A DNA stretch of 64,000 nt from Flammeovirga pectinis (GCF_003970675.1 NZ_CP034562.1:4956001-5020000); one strand, 5' to 3'. Positions 53,876 to 63,609 are shown, counted from the first letter of the stretch. The notes: a model not told the origin generated them from the letters alone. Numbers and translations are program-made.

Positions 53876-54982
53876 ATGAAAAAGGCATTATTTATAGATC
53901 GTGATGGAACTATAATTGTTGAACCTCCTGTAGATTTTCAGGTAGATTCATTAGAAAAATTAGCTTTTGTTCCTCAAGCAATTTCTCAGTTACAAAAAAT
54001 AGCTACAGAACTAGATTATGAATTAGTAATGGTTACTAATCAAGATGGTTTAGGTACAGATAGCTACCCAGAAGATACTTTTTGGCCTGCTCATAATAAA
54101 ATGCTAGAAACCTTAAAGGGTGAAGGTATTGAGTTTGATGATATGTTGATCGATAAAACTTTCGAGCACGAAAATGCCCCAACTCGTAAACCTAGAACAG
54201 GTTTAATGACTAAATATATGTCAGGCAATTATGACTTAGAGAATTCTTTTGTAATCGGAGATCGGTTAACAGATATAGAATTAGCTAAAAATTTAGGAGC
54301 TAAGGGGATTTTTATTGGAGACAATCAAAACTCAGAAGCAGTTTTAGAAACTAAGTCTTGGGTAGAAATATATAACTATTTAAGAAATTATTCTCCAAAT
54401 GGAAGAATGGCACGTGTTGAACGTGTAACCAATGAGACTAAAATTATTATTGGTGTAAATTTAGATGGAACAGGTAAGTCTGACCTTTCTACAGGTATTG
54501 GCTTTTTTGACCATATGTTACATCAAGTTGCTCGTCATGGAAAAATTGACCTTACTGTAAAAGTAGAAGGCGATTTATATATAGATGAACACCATACTAT
54601 CGAAGATACTGGTTTAGCAATTGGCGAAGCATTTAAAAAAGCTTTAGGTGATAAAAGAGGTATAGCCCGTTATGGTTTCTTTATTGCACCAATGGACGAG
54701 GTGTTATCTCAAGTAGCATTAGACTTTTCTGGTAGACCTTGGTTTGTTTGTGATGCACCTTTATCAAGAGAAAGTGTTGGAGATTTTCCTGTAGAAATGT
54801 TTTCTCATTTCTTTAAGTCATTTTCTGATGCTTCTGGTTGTAATTTAAATATTAAATCAACTGGAGATAATGACCACCATATTATTGAGGGTACATTTAA
54901 AGCGTTTGCTAAAGCAATAAGAATGGCAATTCAAGTAGAAGAAGGGAATAACGAAATTCCAAGTACAAAAGGAGTGCTTTAG
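53876..54982 (+). CDS. hisB: Bifunctional histidinol-phosphatase / imidazoleglycerol-phosphate dehydratase
   Basis: Catalyses two steps of histidine synthesis. The 368 residues combine a HAD phosphatase (1-165) with nucleophile Asp8 and Asp10 in FIDRDGT, plus VIGDRLTDIELAKNLG, and a dehydratase (about 175-368) with the metal motifs DEHHTIEDTG and DNDHHIIEGTFKAFAKA. Both parts are intact. No other his gene is in the window, so hisB is detached from a histidine operon here. It ends 74 bases before a terminator. Confidence 0.96.
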   Translation: MKKALFIDRDGTIIVEPPVDFQVDSLEKLAFVPQAISQLQKIATELDYELVMVTNQDGLGTDSYPEDTFWPAHNKMLETLKGEGIEFDDMLIDKTFEHENAPTRKPRTGLMTKYMSGNYDLENSFVIGDRLTDIELAKNLGAKGIFIGDNQNSEAVLETKSWVEIYNYLRNYSPNGRMARVERVTNETKIIIGVNLDGTGKSDLSTGIGFFDHMLHQVARHGKIDLTVKVEGDLYIDEHHTIEDTGLAIGEAFKKALGDKRGIARYGFFIAPMDEVLSQVALDFSGRPWFVCDAPLSRESVGDFPVEMFSHFFKSFSDASGCNLNIKSTGDNDHHIIEGTFKAFAKAIRMAIQVEEGNNEIPSTKGVL

Positions 54983-55056
54983 AATTAATCACTTAATTAA
55001 TATTGACGAAAAAGTTATCGTTCACTATTGATAAGGTGTTTAAGTTTACGATATTT

Positions 55057-55095
55057 GAAGCGAACAGTATCTTGTATACTGTTCGCTTCTTTTTT
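55057..55095 (+). terminator. Intrinsic terminator after hisB
   Basis: Perfect 14-bp stem GAAGCGAACAGTAT (55057-55070) / ATACTGTTCGCTTC (55076-55089) with loop CTTGT, then TTTTTT. Confidence 0.94.
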
Positions 55096-55109
55096 AATCC
55101 AAAATCAGA

Positions 55110-55658
55110 ATGAAAAAACATATACTCCTTTTAGTATTATTTCTTTGTGTAGGAAAATTATTTGCACAAGAATTAAAACATAAGCCCAGAAAGAGTGATA
55201 CTGGCTTAGCTACCTATAAAATGGACAATGGTACATATGTGAAAATTACCTATGGCCGCCCTAAGATGAAATCTGATTTTGATAAAAAATTTGGAGTATC
55301 AGTTCCTTGGAGAAAATTATGGCGTTTTGGCGATGATTATGCTACTGAAATAACGATTACGGAAGATATTACTTTGGCAGGGGAACCTTTAGATGCAGGT
55401 ACTTATTCTTTGTATGCTATTCCAGATACTGCAGAGTGGACATTAGTAGTAAATAAGGCGCAAGGAGCTTGGGGTACTTTTAAATACAATCAGAAAGAAG
55501 ATGTATTTAGAGTGAAACTTCCAGCGTTAAATTCCTTTAGAATTTTTCAACAGTTTTCAATTTTCTTACAAGAAGATCCAGAAGGTTGTAATCTAGTAGC
55601 AATATGGGAACGTATCTCTATTGTAGCTCCAATAAGAAAAAAGGAAGAAAATGATTAG
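55110..55658 (+). CDS. Exported DUF2911 protein
   Basis: The 182 residues start with a signal peptide (MKKHILLLVLFLCVGKLFAQ). The family signature is clear: VKITYGRPKMK, PWRKLWRFGDDYATEITITEDITLAGEPLDAGTYSLYAIP, and VVNKAQGAWGTFKYNQKEDVFRVKLP. DUF2911 proteins are common in Bacteroidota, usually exported, and of unknown role. The start is only 14 bases after the hisB terminator, so the promoter must lie upstream of or within that hairpin region. The protein is monodomain. Confidence 0.9.
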   Translation: MKKHILLLVLFLCVGKLFAQELKHKPRKSDTGLATYKMDNGTYVKITYGRPKMKSDFDKKFGVSVPWRKLWRFGDDYATEITITEDITLAGEPLDAGTYSLYAIPDTAEWTLVVNKAQGAWGTFKYNQKEDVFRVKLPALNSFRIFQQFSIFLQEDPEGCNLVAIWERISIVAPIRKKEEND

Positions 55659-55802
55659 ATTATTTTCTTTTTTTTAATAAAAGAATGATATTTATTAAAC
55701 TTTATTTAAATATTTAGCTTAAACACTCTAAAAAGTGAGAAGTAATTGTTATTTTGTATATATACCTAATAACATCATTTACTTGATAAAATCCTTACTA
55801 AC

Positions 55803-56429
55803 ATGTTTATCCCTTTTATTAAACGATTAGCCATTTTTGTACTTAGTATTCATCTGTTATTTGCTATTTATATAGCATTTGGGGCACTTTATGTAAAGTG
55901 GGCTAACCCTACTATGTCTATGTATATGTGTGCAAGATCACATTTTGATTTAGAACACGTACAAACGCCGAAATTTATTCCTAAAGATGTTGTACCAAAC
56001 GATTTGCAAACTGCAATAATTGGTATTGATGATCCTTCTTTTAATATACATAATGGTATTACAGAAAATACAGCACTTAATAATGCATCTATTTCTCAAA
56101 AGGTAGCGAGAACAATGTTTTTAATGCCTCATAATAACAATCTGGGGAAATACTTAGAAAGTATTGCCGCAATTGAAATGGAAATGATTCTAGATAAATC
56201 AAGAATCTTTGAGTTGTATCTTAATTATGCTGAGTGGGGAGAGAATATTTATGGTATTGGTGAGGCAGCAGATTATTATTATAAAAAAGATATTGATAAA
56301 TTATCTAGACGCCAGAAAATAAAATTAGCATCTGTATTGGCCAAACCGTTAAAAGTAGACCCATCTACTTACGATCAAGATAAAATGGTTGAAGCACGTT
56401 TCGATTTATTAAATAAATATATGAAATAG
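55803..56429 (+). CDS. GT51 transglycosylase-like protein with altered catalytic motif
   Basis: Resembles monofunctional peptidoglycan glycosyltransferase (MtgA). The 208 residues have an N-terminal membrane anchor (IKRLAIFVLSIHLLFAIYIAFGALY, 6-30). Later GT51 motifs are present: NASISQKVARTMFL (94-107) for the usual GxSTISQQxAKNLFL, and ILDKSRIFELYLNYAEWGENIYGIGEAADYYY (129-160). In the first motif, where active enzymes have A-x-E-D-x-x-F-x-x-H, this one has GIDDPSFNIH: the catalytic Glu is Asp76. It is also short between motifs 1 and 2. It may be weakly active, or a non-catalytic relative. It lies alone before uvrC. Confidence 0.85.
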   Translation: MFIPFIKRLAIFVLSIHLLFAIYIAFGALYVKWANPTMSMYMCARSHFDLEHVQTPKFIPKDVVPNDLQTAIIGIDDPSFNIHNGITENTALNNASISQKVARTMFLMPHNNNLGKYLESIAAIEMEMILDKSRIFELYLNYAEWGENIYGIGEAADYYYKKDIDKLSRRQKIKLASVLAKPLKVDPSTYDQDKMVEARFDLLNKYMK

Positions 56430-56449
56430 TGTTCATCAGACTATAAATT

Positions 56450-56489
56450 AAATGCACGTTGCTAATTAAGTAACGTGCATTTTTTTTTT
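56450..56489 (+). terminator. Intrinsic terminator before uvrC
   Basis: An 11-bp stem AAATGCACGTT (56450-56460) / AACGTGCATTT (56472-56482) and a T run. Confidence 0.93.
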
Positions 56490-56548
56490 ACATAAACCTC
56501 TCTTAGTTTTACTACAGTACAACAAATTAAAAGCAATAAGGAAGTCGA

Positions 56549-58354
56549 ATGGATCATAAAGATAAATTGATGGAGGTAGTTAAGAACCTACCAATGCAAC
56601 CCGGAGTTTATAAATACCTTAATGAGGATGGAAAGATCATTTACATCGGCAAAGCCAAAAAGCTAAAAAATAGAGTTTCATCATATTTTCTGAAACAAAC
56701 GGGAATGAACCGTAAAACAAAGAAGCTTGTTTCGGAAATCAGAAAGATAGAATATGTAGTTGTTGATACTGAATTTGATGCTTTGTTACTAGAAAATAAC
56801 CTCATCAAAAAAAATCAACCTAAATACAACATCCTATTAAAAGACGATAAAACATACCCATACATTTGTGTTACTAAGGAGCGTTTTCCTCGTGTTTTTT
56901 CAACAAGAAATACACAAGATAAAAGACACCGTTATTTTGGCCCTTACCCAAGTGGAAGAACAATGAGTGCATTATTGGATCTTTTTAAGCAGTTGTATAA
57001 AATTCGTAATTGTACTTATAACCTATCAAGAGAGAATGTTGCTGCAGGTAAATATGCTGTTTGTTTAGAATACCATATCAATAATTGCTTAGGACCTTGC
57101 GAAGGGAAACAACAAGAAGAAAGTTATAACGAAGATATAGACCAGATACTTCAAATTTTAAAAGGAGACTTGGGTGTAGCCAGAGGATACTTTACTTTAA
57201 AAATGGAAGAAGCAGTTACTAGTTTAGCTTTTGAAGAAGCAAATAAATGGAAACAAAAACTGGAACTGATCACCAGTTATCAGTCAAAATCATTAGTTGT
57301 ATCACCTACTGTAAGAGAAATAGAAGTCTATGCAATAGTATCAGATGATAAGTTTGCATATGTAAACTTCATTAAGATTATGAACGGAGGGATTGTAAAC
57401 TCTGAATCTACTCAGATTACAAAAAAAATGGATGAGTCTGATGCAGATATTCTATTACATGCCATAATGGAATTTAGACAGCGTTATCATACATCTTCAA
57501 GAAGAGTATTTGTAAATATAGATGTATCTGATTTTTTAGCAGAAGATGATAGAATGGAAGTTACTGTTCCTAAAATTGGAGATGGTAAAAAGTTAATACA
57601 GCTTTCATTTAAAAATGCAATGTATTACAAAAGGGAAAGGGAAACATCAAGAGGTGAGATTAGTGATAAGAAAAGTAGTTATCAAACATTATTACAATTA
57701 AAGTCAGAACTTCAATTAAAAGATGTTCCTGTACATATAGAATGTTTTGATAACTCTAATATTCAAGGAACGCACCCAGTATCTGCTTGTGTAGTTTTTA
57801 GAGATGGAAAACCAGCCAAAAAAGACTACAGGCATTTTCATGTTAAAACAGTAGTAGGTCCAGATGATTTTGCATCTATGGAAGAAGCAGTTTATAGAAG
57901 ATATAAAAGGTTACTTGCAGAAAATCAAAAACTACCTCAATTAGTAATCATTGATGGTGGTAAAGGGCAATTAAGTGCTGCTTGTCAAGCATTAAAAAGT
58001 TTAGGCTTATATAATAAACTCCCTATTATTGGTATTGCGAAGAAGTTAGAAGAGATCTTTTTTCCAGAAGATCCAATTCCTTTACACTTAAGTAAAAAGT
58101 CGAGGTCATTACAATTAGTACAGCGTTTAAGAGATGAAGCACATAGGTTTGGGATTACATTCCATAGAAACTTAAGAAGTAACGCAAGTATACATACTAA
58201 GCTTGAAGATATTCCGGGTGTAGGCCCAAATACAATTCAAAAACTATTGCGACAATATAAAACCATCTCTAACATTAAAGCAGCTTCTGTAGAAGAGATA
58301 GCAGATCTCATAGGCAACAGTAAAGCCCAAAAAGTTAAAGATGGTCTTGCTTAA
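56549..58354 (+). CDS. uvrC: Excinuclease ABC subunit C
   Basis: Makes both incisions in nucleotide-excision repair with UvrB. The 601 residues are standard. The N-terminal GIY-YIG nuclease is PGVYKYLNEDGKIIYIGKAK (18-37). A UVR-like region lies near 200-240. The C-terminal RNase H-like nuclease is IECFDNSNIQGTHPVSACVVF and VVGPDDFASMEEAVYRRYKRL, with LVIIDGGKGQL. A helix-hairpin-helix tail is DIPGVGPNTIQKLLRQYKTISNIKAASVEEIADLIG. The stop codon (58352-58354) directly abuts the stop of the convergent channel gene. Confidence 0.97.
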   Translation: MDHKDKLMEVVKNLPMQPGVYKYLNEDGKIIYIGKAKKLKNRVSSYFLKQTGMNRKTKKLVSEIRKIEYVVVDTEFDALLLENNLIKKNQPKYNILLKDDKTYPYICVTKERFPRVFSTRNTQDKRHRYFGPYPSGRTMSALLDLFKQLYKIRNCTYNLSRENVAAGKYAVCLEYHINNCLGPCEGKQQEESYNEDIDQILQILKGDLGVARGYFTLKMEEAVTSLAFEEANKWKQKLELITSYQSKSLVVSPTVREIEVYAIVSDDKFAYVNFIKIMNGGIVNSESTQITKKMDESDADILLHAIMEFRQRYHTSSRRVFVNIDVSDFLAEDDRMEVTVPKIGDGKKLIQLSFKNAMYYKRERETSRGEISDKKSSYQTLLQLKSELQLKDVPVHIECFDNSNIQGTHPVSACVVFRDGKPAKKDYRHFHVKTVVGPDDFASMEEAVYRRYKRLLAENQKLPQLVIIDGGKGQLSAACQALKSLGLYNKLPIIGIAKKLEEIFFPEDPIPLHLSKKSRSLQLVQRLRDEAHRFGITFHRNLRSNASIHTKLEDIPGVGPNTIQKLLRQYKTISNIKAASVEEIADLIGNSKAQKVKDGLA

Positions 58355-59320
58355 TTATTTCTGATAATTAGGTTGATCTTCAATATTATGAATATCATTT
58401 ACATTAAGAATGATGTCACCGGCTTCATCTACTTGAAAGTTTCTAATAAAACGTTTTCCTTCTAAGAAATCTGTAGCATAATAGGAATGATAAGTATAAG
58501 TATCTTGCCCAAAGGTTTCATCATATACTTTTAAAGTGATTAAAACTTCGGCATGTCTCTTTATCATTTCTTCTTGAGTGATGCCAAAAAGTGGACTTTG
58601 TTCATCTATCATATGTACTAAAGTCCAGGACAAAGGCATAAACATAATTTTAGATCTCTCTAAAGACAAGTCAAAAAAGTTACGTTTATGTATTTCTTTT
58701 CCATCTGCAGTAGTTATAGGTTCTTGGATAGAAATAAAAACAGATGCTCTAAGGTTTAATAGAGTATTTGCTCTTTTATTGATAATTCTAAATTGTAAAC
58801 TCTTTTTATTTGTATCCTTAAAAAGTGTAATAATAGCATTCTTAGAAAAGATAATTTTAGATAAAGGTCTAGAGAAACGACCATATAAAATACCGGTACT
58901 AAAAGCAGATAACAATAAACCATTAAAGGCTTCAATACTTGCAATTATTCCAATAACGTTACTTTCTGGTGCCATAGCCCCATACCCAACGGTAGTAAAA
59001 GTTTGGACGCTAAAGAAGAATGCTTGTGTGAAATTATCACTCATGTTATTGGTTACAATTACACCAGAAATATCTTCTAAACCACATGCCATGTATAGGA
59101 ATGCATAAATAATATTGGTAGAAAGAATTACACTTCCAACAACAATCACAAATGGAAACCATCGGATAGATATTAACCAATGATAGGCATCTCTTACAAA
59201 ATTTGCAGTACCTCTTCTTCTAACATTAAACGAACCATTGGAATTGATTATCCTTTTGGTTTCATGATCATATTGAACACCAACTCCAGGATCTTGTATT
59301 TTTGATGTTTTATCAGACAT
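58355..59320 (-). CDS. Inward-rectifier potassium channel (KirBac-like)
   Basis: A potassium channel of the inner membrane. The 321 residues have an outer helix (about 52-77: IRWFPFVIVVGSVILSTNIIYAFLYM), a pore helix and selectivity filter TTVGYG (109-114, FSVQTFTTVGYGAM), an inner helix (IGIIASIEAFNGLLLSAFSTGILYGRFSRP), and a cytoplasmic immunoglobulin-like domain from about 150 (LQFRIINKRANTLLNLRASVFISI). This is the Kir layout rather than voltage-gated or Ktr types. An aldo/keto reductase gene lies directly upstream in the same operon with a 14-base gap. The stop abuts that of uvrC. Confidence 0.94.
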   Translation of the reverse strand: MSDKTSKIQDPGVGVQYDHETKRIINSNGSFNVRRRGTANFVRDAYHWLISIRWFPFVIVVGSVILSTNIIYAFLYMACGLEDISGVIVTNNMSDNFTQAFFFSVQTFTTVGYGAMAPESNVIGIIASIEAFNGLLLSAFSTGILYGRFSRPLSKIIFSKNAIITLFKDTNKKSLQFRIINKRANTLLNLRASVFISIQEPITTADGKEIHKRNFFDLSLERSKIMFMPLSWTLVHMIDEQSPLFGITQEEMIKRHAEVLITLKVYDETFGQDTYTYHSYYATDFLEGKRFIRNFQVDEAGDIILNVNDIHNIEDQPNYQK

Positions 59321-59334
59321 AAATTATTATTTGC

Positions 59335-60201
59335 TTAAGGTACCTCGTGTCCAAGTGAAGCTTCAAGAATTCTAAACCAATCCTCTCTTTCTAATTTTGT
59401 AGACAATACTTCTGCTGCAGTTTTTATTCGGCTTCCTTTAGTTGTTCCTAAAACAGGAGTAATTCCGGCAGGGTGTGTTAAATGCCACGCAAATATTGTT
59501 TGATCAATAGCTAAACCATATTTAACTCCAACTTCTTGAATAACCTTACGAAGATATATATTGTGATCAGATTCTCCCGAAAATATTTTTCCGTTTCCTA
59601 AAGGAGACCAAGCCATAGGCTTTATACCATGTTCTATACAGTTATCTAAAGAGCCATCAAACAATGCGTTTGTCTGTAAAGGTGAAATCTCAATTTGATT
59701 AATACTTAAAGGAGTAAATTTATTTAAAGCATTCACCTGATGCGGTAAGAAGTTACTTACACCAAAAGCTTTTACTTTCCCTTGATCTTTTAATGTTTGA
59801 AAAGCATCTACAACTTCCGTTGGATTTAATAAAGGATCAGGACGGTGTATTAGAAGGTAATCAATAACATCGATATGTAATTCTTTTAAAGAATTTTCAG
59901 CAGATGCAATGATATGTTTTTTAGAAGAATCATAAGATTTAATAGAATGTGAAGGTCTATTATCTGTCGTAAGCTTAATACCACATTTAGTAATAACCTG
60001 CATTTTAGCTTTAACTTCAGGAGATAATTTCACAGCTTCTCCAAATTTACTCTCAATTGTATATCCTCCATAGATATCTGCATGATCAAAACTAGTGATG
60101 CCAGCATCTATACTTTGATGGATAAGTGAGTTTATTTCTTGAGTAGATAGGTTTCCCCAATTCCATACTCCAGTGACAATTTTAGACAATTCTGTAGACA
60201 T
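59335..60201 (-). CDS. Aldo/keto reductase
   Basis: An NADPH-dependent oxidoreductase of 288 residues. The TIM-barrel tetrad is Asp39 and Tyr44 in SFDHADIYGG, Lys72 in VITKCGI and His119 in LIHRPD. Further signatures are GVSNFLPHQVN, INQIEISPLQ and PVLGTTKGSRIKTAA for cofactor binding. It resembles YdhF-type reductases. It is transcribed before the KirBac-like channel with only 14 bases between, so the two are co-expressed. The substrate cannot be told from sequence. Confidence 0.93.
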   Translation of the reverse strand: MSTELSKIVTGVWNWGNLSTQEINSLIHQSIDAGITSFDHADIYGGYTIESKFGEAVKLSPEVKAKMQVITKCGIKLTTDNRPSHSIKSYDSSKKHIIASAENSLKELHIDVIDYLLIHRPDPLLNPTEVVDAFQTLKDQGKVKAFGVSNFLPHQVNALNKFTPLSINQIEISPLQTNALFDGSLDNCIEHGIKPMAWSPLGNGKIFSGESDHNIYLRKVIQEVGVKYGLAIDQTIFAWHLTHPAGITPVLGTTKGSRIKTAAEVLSTKLEREDWFRILEASLGHEVP

Positions 60202-60299
60202 TGTATATTTGTATCGTTAATTTATAATTGAAAAAATGTATATTTACTATTTAGATTTCTATCTGCAAATGACTTTAAAGACTATATTCGAAACTTACT

Positions 60300-63272
60300 A
60301 TGTTAAATAAGACTTTCCTAACTCAAATAGAGAAAGACAAAAATATTCCTTTTTTAGTAGTTCAGAAAAAGAATTTCTTATTAATTGAAAGTAATAAGGG
60401 TAGTGAGATTTTGCCTAATTTTTCTTCGGTAGAAGAAGTGAATTTCTTTGATTTCTGCCCTTCAGAGTGGAAAGGAATCTTTATTGGTTCATTTAAAGAG
60501 CTAAAGCCGGAAGAAAAGATTTTTCAAAAGCTATATAATCAAGAAGGAGAAAAGATAGAGATTGAACTAGATCTGATAGTACATGAGTTTATTGTAATTA
60601 AAAAGATCGTTGATGATAATTCATCAGCCTTATCCATTAGAGAAAAGCAATATCGAGAACTACTTTCTTTAAAAGATATTCAATTAAAAGCCAATCAATT
60701 TGATCAATTATTAGTAGACCTACTTTTAAAACATTCTGATGATGCAATTTTTTTAGTAGATCATGATTATGAATTTATTCATTACAATCAGGCGGCTAAA
60801 TTGTTAAGAAGAAAATTGATGCATACTCCTAAAAAAGAGGGTGTAAAGTTTGACGAACTAGTCGATCGATATGAACGATTAAAAATAGGGGTTTCAAAAG
60901 CATTAAAAGGGGATGAATTTTTTTCAGAAATATCTTATGAATCAACAGTTGGCAAACCGATTTTCCTGAGAACCCATTACCAACCAATCAAAAATACAGA
61001 AGGAACGGTATTAGCTTGTTTAGTAATTAGTAAAGATGTTACAGCAAGGTCTACTATCGAAGAATTATTCTCAACCGTACTAAATCAAAGTACTATTGGA
61101 TTTACTATTATTGATAATGATGGTTGTTTGGTACGTGTAAATGATCATTTATTAGATCTTCTACAGTTAAAAAATACGGAGGTAATAGGAACTAACTTTT
61201 CAGATTATATTCACCCTACACTAAGAAAGCATTTTAAAAGTGAATTTAAAGAAATAATATCTTCTCATGATTTAGAATCTCCAGAAACATTATTTTTAGA
61301 TTTAGTTAAACGAGATGGAGAGTCAATTCTCTTTGAAGTAGACACACGTAAGGTAAAATTATCAGATACTAGGTTTGGAGTGATGGCAACATTAAAGAAT
61401 GCCACACAAAAAGAACAAAATAACCAGATGTTAGAGGAAATGCAACGCTTAATAAAAGCTTGCGGATGGGTTTATGACCGTTACTCTAAATCAATGAAAG
61501 TAACGAATGAGGTTTCTCAAGTAATTGGTATATCACAAGAATTTGTTTTTAAAAATCCAGGAGCATTACTATCAATGTGTGATGAATCTTCTTTAAAACG
61601 TGTCAAAGCAATATTAAATCAAGCATATAGAACACAATCTGACTTCGATTTAGAACTCCTAATTCATCCTAAGTACAAAGGAGAACAATGGGTTCGATTA
61701 ACAGGAAGACCTATTATAAGGCATGATAGAGTTGTTGGTTTGTATGGTGGCTTGCAAGATATAACACAACAAAAAAAGGCAATTCGTTTATTAGAAAGAA
61801 ACAAAACTTTTATTGATGAAATTCAACGTGTAACCCAAGTTGGTAATTGGGTTTACGAAGTGAAAGAGAAGAAGTATCATTGGTCTGATCAATTATTCAC
61901 ATTTTTAGGAGCAGATGCTAAAAGGCAGGATGTTCCATCGTTTCAGACACAATTAAAATATATAGATAAACATTATCGCTTTATCTTTAAAGAAGCATTA
62001 AAAGACTTATACTTATTTCATAAGCCTATTGATTTAGATATTAAATGTCATGAAAATTTAATTAAACATCATGACAGAGAATATTTAAATATCCAAGGTA
62101 GACCTATATATGATGCCGAAGGAAAGTTATTACGCTTCGTTGGTGCAATCACTGATATTACAGAAAGAAAAAGATCAGAAGAACTTAACCAAAGTAAAAA
62201 AATTTGGCTTAAATCTATGATTAATGCAGCTAAGGATAGCTTTATAGCGGAATATTCTGGCAGGGTAGCAAACTATAACAAAGGACTTCAACGCTTATTG
62301 GGGTATAATAATTACTTTGATTTAAGAGGGAAAGTATTTTTAGACTTCTTTGATGAAAAAGATCATTCAAGAATTTTAAAATATCGCCAACAATGTAGAA
62401 TTGGTGATATATCAACGCCATCTAAAATTGAGGTTAAAATAAAAACAAGAAGTAAAGGGTATATTGATGTTGAATTAAGTGCAAATCTAGCTAAAATTAA
62501 AGGAAAGCTCTTTACAATATTTAATGCTCATGATATATCTAAACGTAAGGAATTTGAGCAAGGACTTATTGATAAAAACAAAGAACTTGAGGTTACAAAT
62601 AAGGAGTTAGATAGATTCCTGTATAGTACAACTCATGATTTAAAAGGGCCTATAACTTCAATAAAAGGATTAGTAAATCTAGCACATAAAGAAGCTCCAG
62701 AAGTGGTAAAGGAAATTTACCTTCCTATGATGGACAAAAATGTGGATAGAATTTTAGAGCTAATAAAAGATTTTGGTGAATTTTTAAGAAATAACCGAAA
62801 TAAGATTAAAGCAAATGAAATAAATTTTAAGAATGAATTAGACGAAATTATTAATTCACATAAATATATTGTCCCAGATGATTTTAAGATGTCAATTGAA
62901 GTAAATCTTGACGATAAATTTATTATTGATAAAAATAGACTGAGAAGTATTCTTACAAACCTTTTGACTAATGGAGTTAAGTATGTTGATTTTAGAAAAG
63001 ATGAACATTCGTTAAATATAAAGGTAGATAGAGTAAAAGATGGAGTATCTATAAAATTCATTGATAATGGAGAAGGTATAGAGAAGTCAGACCATCAAAA
63101 TGTTTTTGATATGTTTTACAGAGCAAGTGAACTAAGTGAAGGGACAGGTTTGGGTTTATTTATTGTAAAAGAAGCTATTCAGGTACTTAGTGGTTCAATT
63201 AATCTATCTTCAGAAATAGGTGTTGGAACAGAAATAGAAGTATATCTACCTGAAATTATCCTAGAAGAGTAA
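60300..63272 (+). CDS. Multi-PAS sensor histidine kinase, orphan
   Basis: A signal-transducing kinase of 990 residues without a signal peptide or membrane segment, so it senses in the cytoplasm. After an N-terminal stretch (1-130) come about five PAS units (roughly 135-250, 255-370, 380-500, 505-625, 630-750), with PAC-like ends such as GLYGGLQDITQQKKA and FVGAITDITERKR. The dimerisation domain has the phospho-acceptor His779 in STTHDLKGPITSIKGL. The ATPase domain has NLLTNGVKYV (N box), FIDNGEGIE (G1) and GTGLGLFIVKEAI (G2). No receiver domain is attached and no response-regulator gene is adjacent. It is divergent from the reductase-channel operon, 98 bases apart. Confidence 0.95.
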   Translation: MLNKTFLTQIEKDKNIPFLVVQKKNFLLIESNKGSEILPNFSSVEEVNFFDFCPSEWKGIFIGSFKELKPEEKIFQKLYNQEGEKIEIELDLIVHEFIVIKKIVDDNSSALSIREKQYRELLSLKDIQLKANQFDQLLVDLLLKHSDDAIFLVDHDYEFIHYNQAAKLLRRKLMHTPKKEGVKFDELVDRYERLKIGVSKALKGDEFFSEISYESTVGKPIFLRTHYQPIKNTEGTVLACLVISKDVTARSTIEELFSTVLNQSTIGFTIIDNDGCLVRVNDHLLDLLQLKNTEVIGTNFSDYIHPTLRKHFKSEFKEIISSHDLESPETLFLDLVKRDGESILFEVDTRKVKLSDTRFGVMATLKNATQKEQNNQMLEEMQRLIKACGWVYDRYSKSMKVTNEVSQVIGISQEFVFKNPGALLSMCDESSLKRVKAILNQAYRTQSDFDLELLIHPKYKGEQWVRLTGRPIIRHDRVVGLYGGLQDITQQKKAIRLLERNKTFIDEIQRVTQVGNWVYEVKEKKYHWSDQLFTFLGADAKRQDVPSFQTQLKYIDKHYRFIFKEALKDLYLFHKPIDLDIKCHENLIKHHDREYLNIQGRPIYDAEGKLLRFVGAITDITERKRSEELNQSKKIWLKSMINAAKDSFIAEYSGRVANYNKGLQRLLGYNNYFDLRGKVFLDFFDEKDHSRILKYRQQCRIGDISTPSKIEVKIKTRSKGYIDVELSANLAKIKGKLFTIFNAHDISKRKEFEQGLIDKNKELEVTNKELDRFLYSTTHDLKGPITSIKGLVNLAHKEAPEVVKEIYLPMMDKNVDRILELIKDFGEFLRNNRNKIKANEINFKNELDEIINSHKYIVPDDFKMSIEVNLDDKFIIDKNRLRSILTNLLTNGVKYVDFRKDEHSLNIKVDRVKDGVSIKFIDNGEGIEKSDHQNVFDMFYRASELSEGTGLGLFIVKEAIQVLSGSINLSSEIGVGTEIEVYLPEIILEE

Positions 63273-63343
63273 TTATTATAAGAGCTATCAAGTTGACTTT
63301 CTAAGTCTTGACGTTCATTAAATAGAAACATTCAAAGAATATG

Positions 63344-63373
63344 TTGCATTTAATTAAAACGTGCTTACCTTTG
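63344..63373 (+). promoter_or_regulatory. rRNA promoter P1
   Basis: TTG (63344-63346), exactly 19 bases, TACCTTTG (63366-63373), followed by CACTCCCC. Bacteroidota -33/-7 promoter about 490 bases before 16S. Confidence 0.75.
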
Positions 63374-63490
63374 CACTCCCCTTACAACGGTAGGGACTTT
63401 AAAAAACATGATGCAGCAGGTAGTTATATAAACCACTAAATGATTTAAGAGCGTAAAACTTATCAGTTTCCAAATAAAACAAAATAAGTA

Positions 63491-63520
63491 TTGCATATTA
63501 AATTTCCTTTCTTATCTTTG
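63491..63520 (+). promoter_or_regulatory. rRNA promoter P2
   Basis: TTG (63491-63493), exactly 19 bases, TATCTTTG (63513-63520), followed by CATTCGC. It has the same layout as P1, 147 bases downstream. Confidence 0.75.
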
Positions 63521-63609
63521 CATTCGCTTTCAAACGGAGAGCAGCAAAAGAGTAATGAGAATGAGATTTAGACACCTCTAAAAAATATTTCAAATTAATT
63601 GAAAAAACA

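Noticed and set aside
58578..59108. 176-codon plus-strand frame
   Set aside because: Antisense to the potassium channel gene, whose filter and domains are clear.
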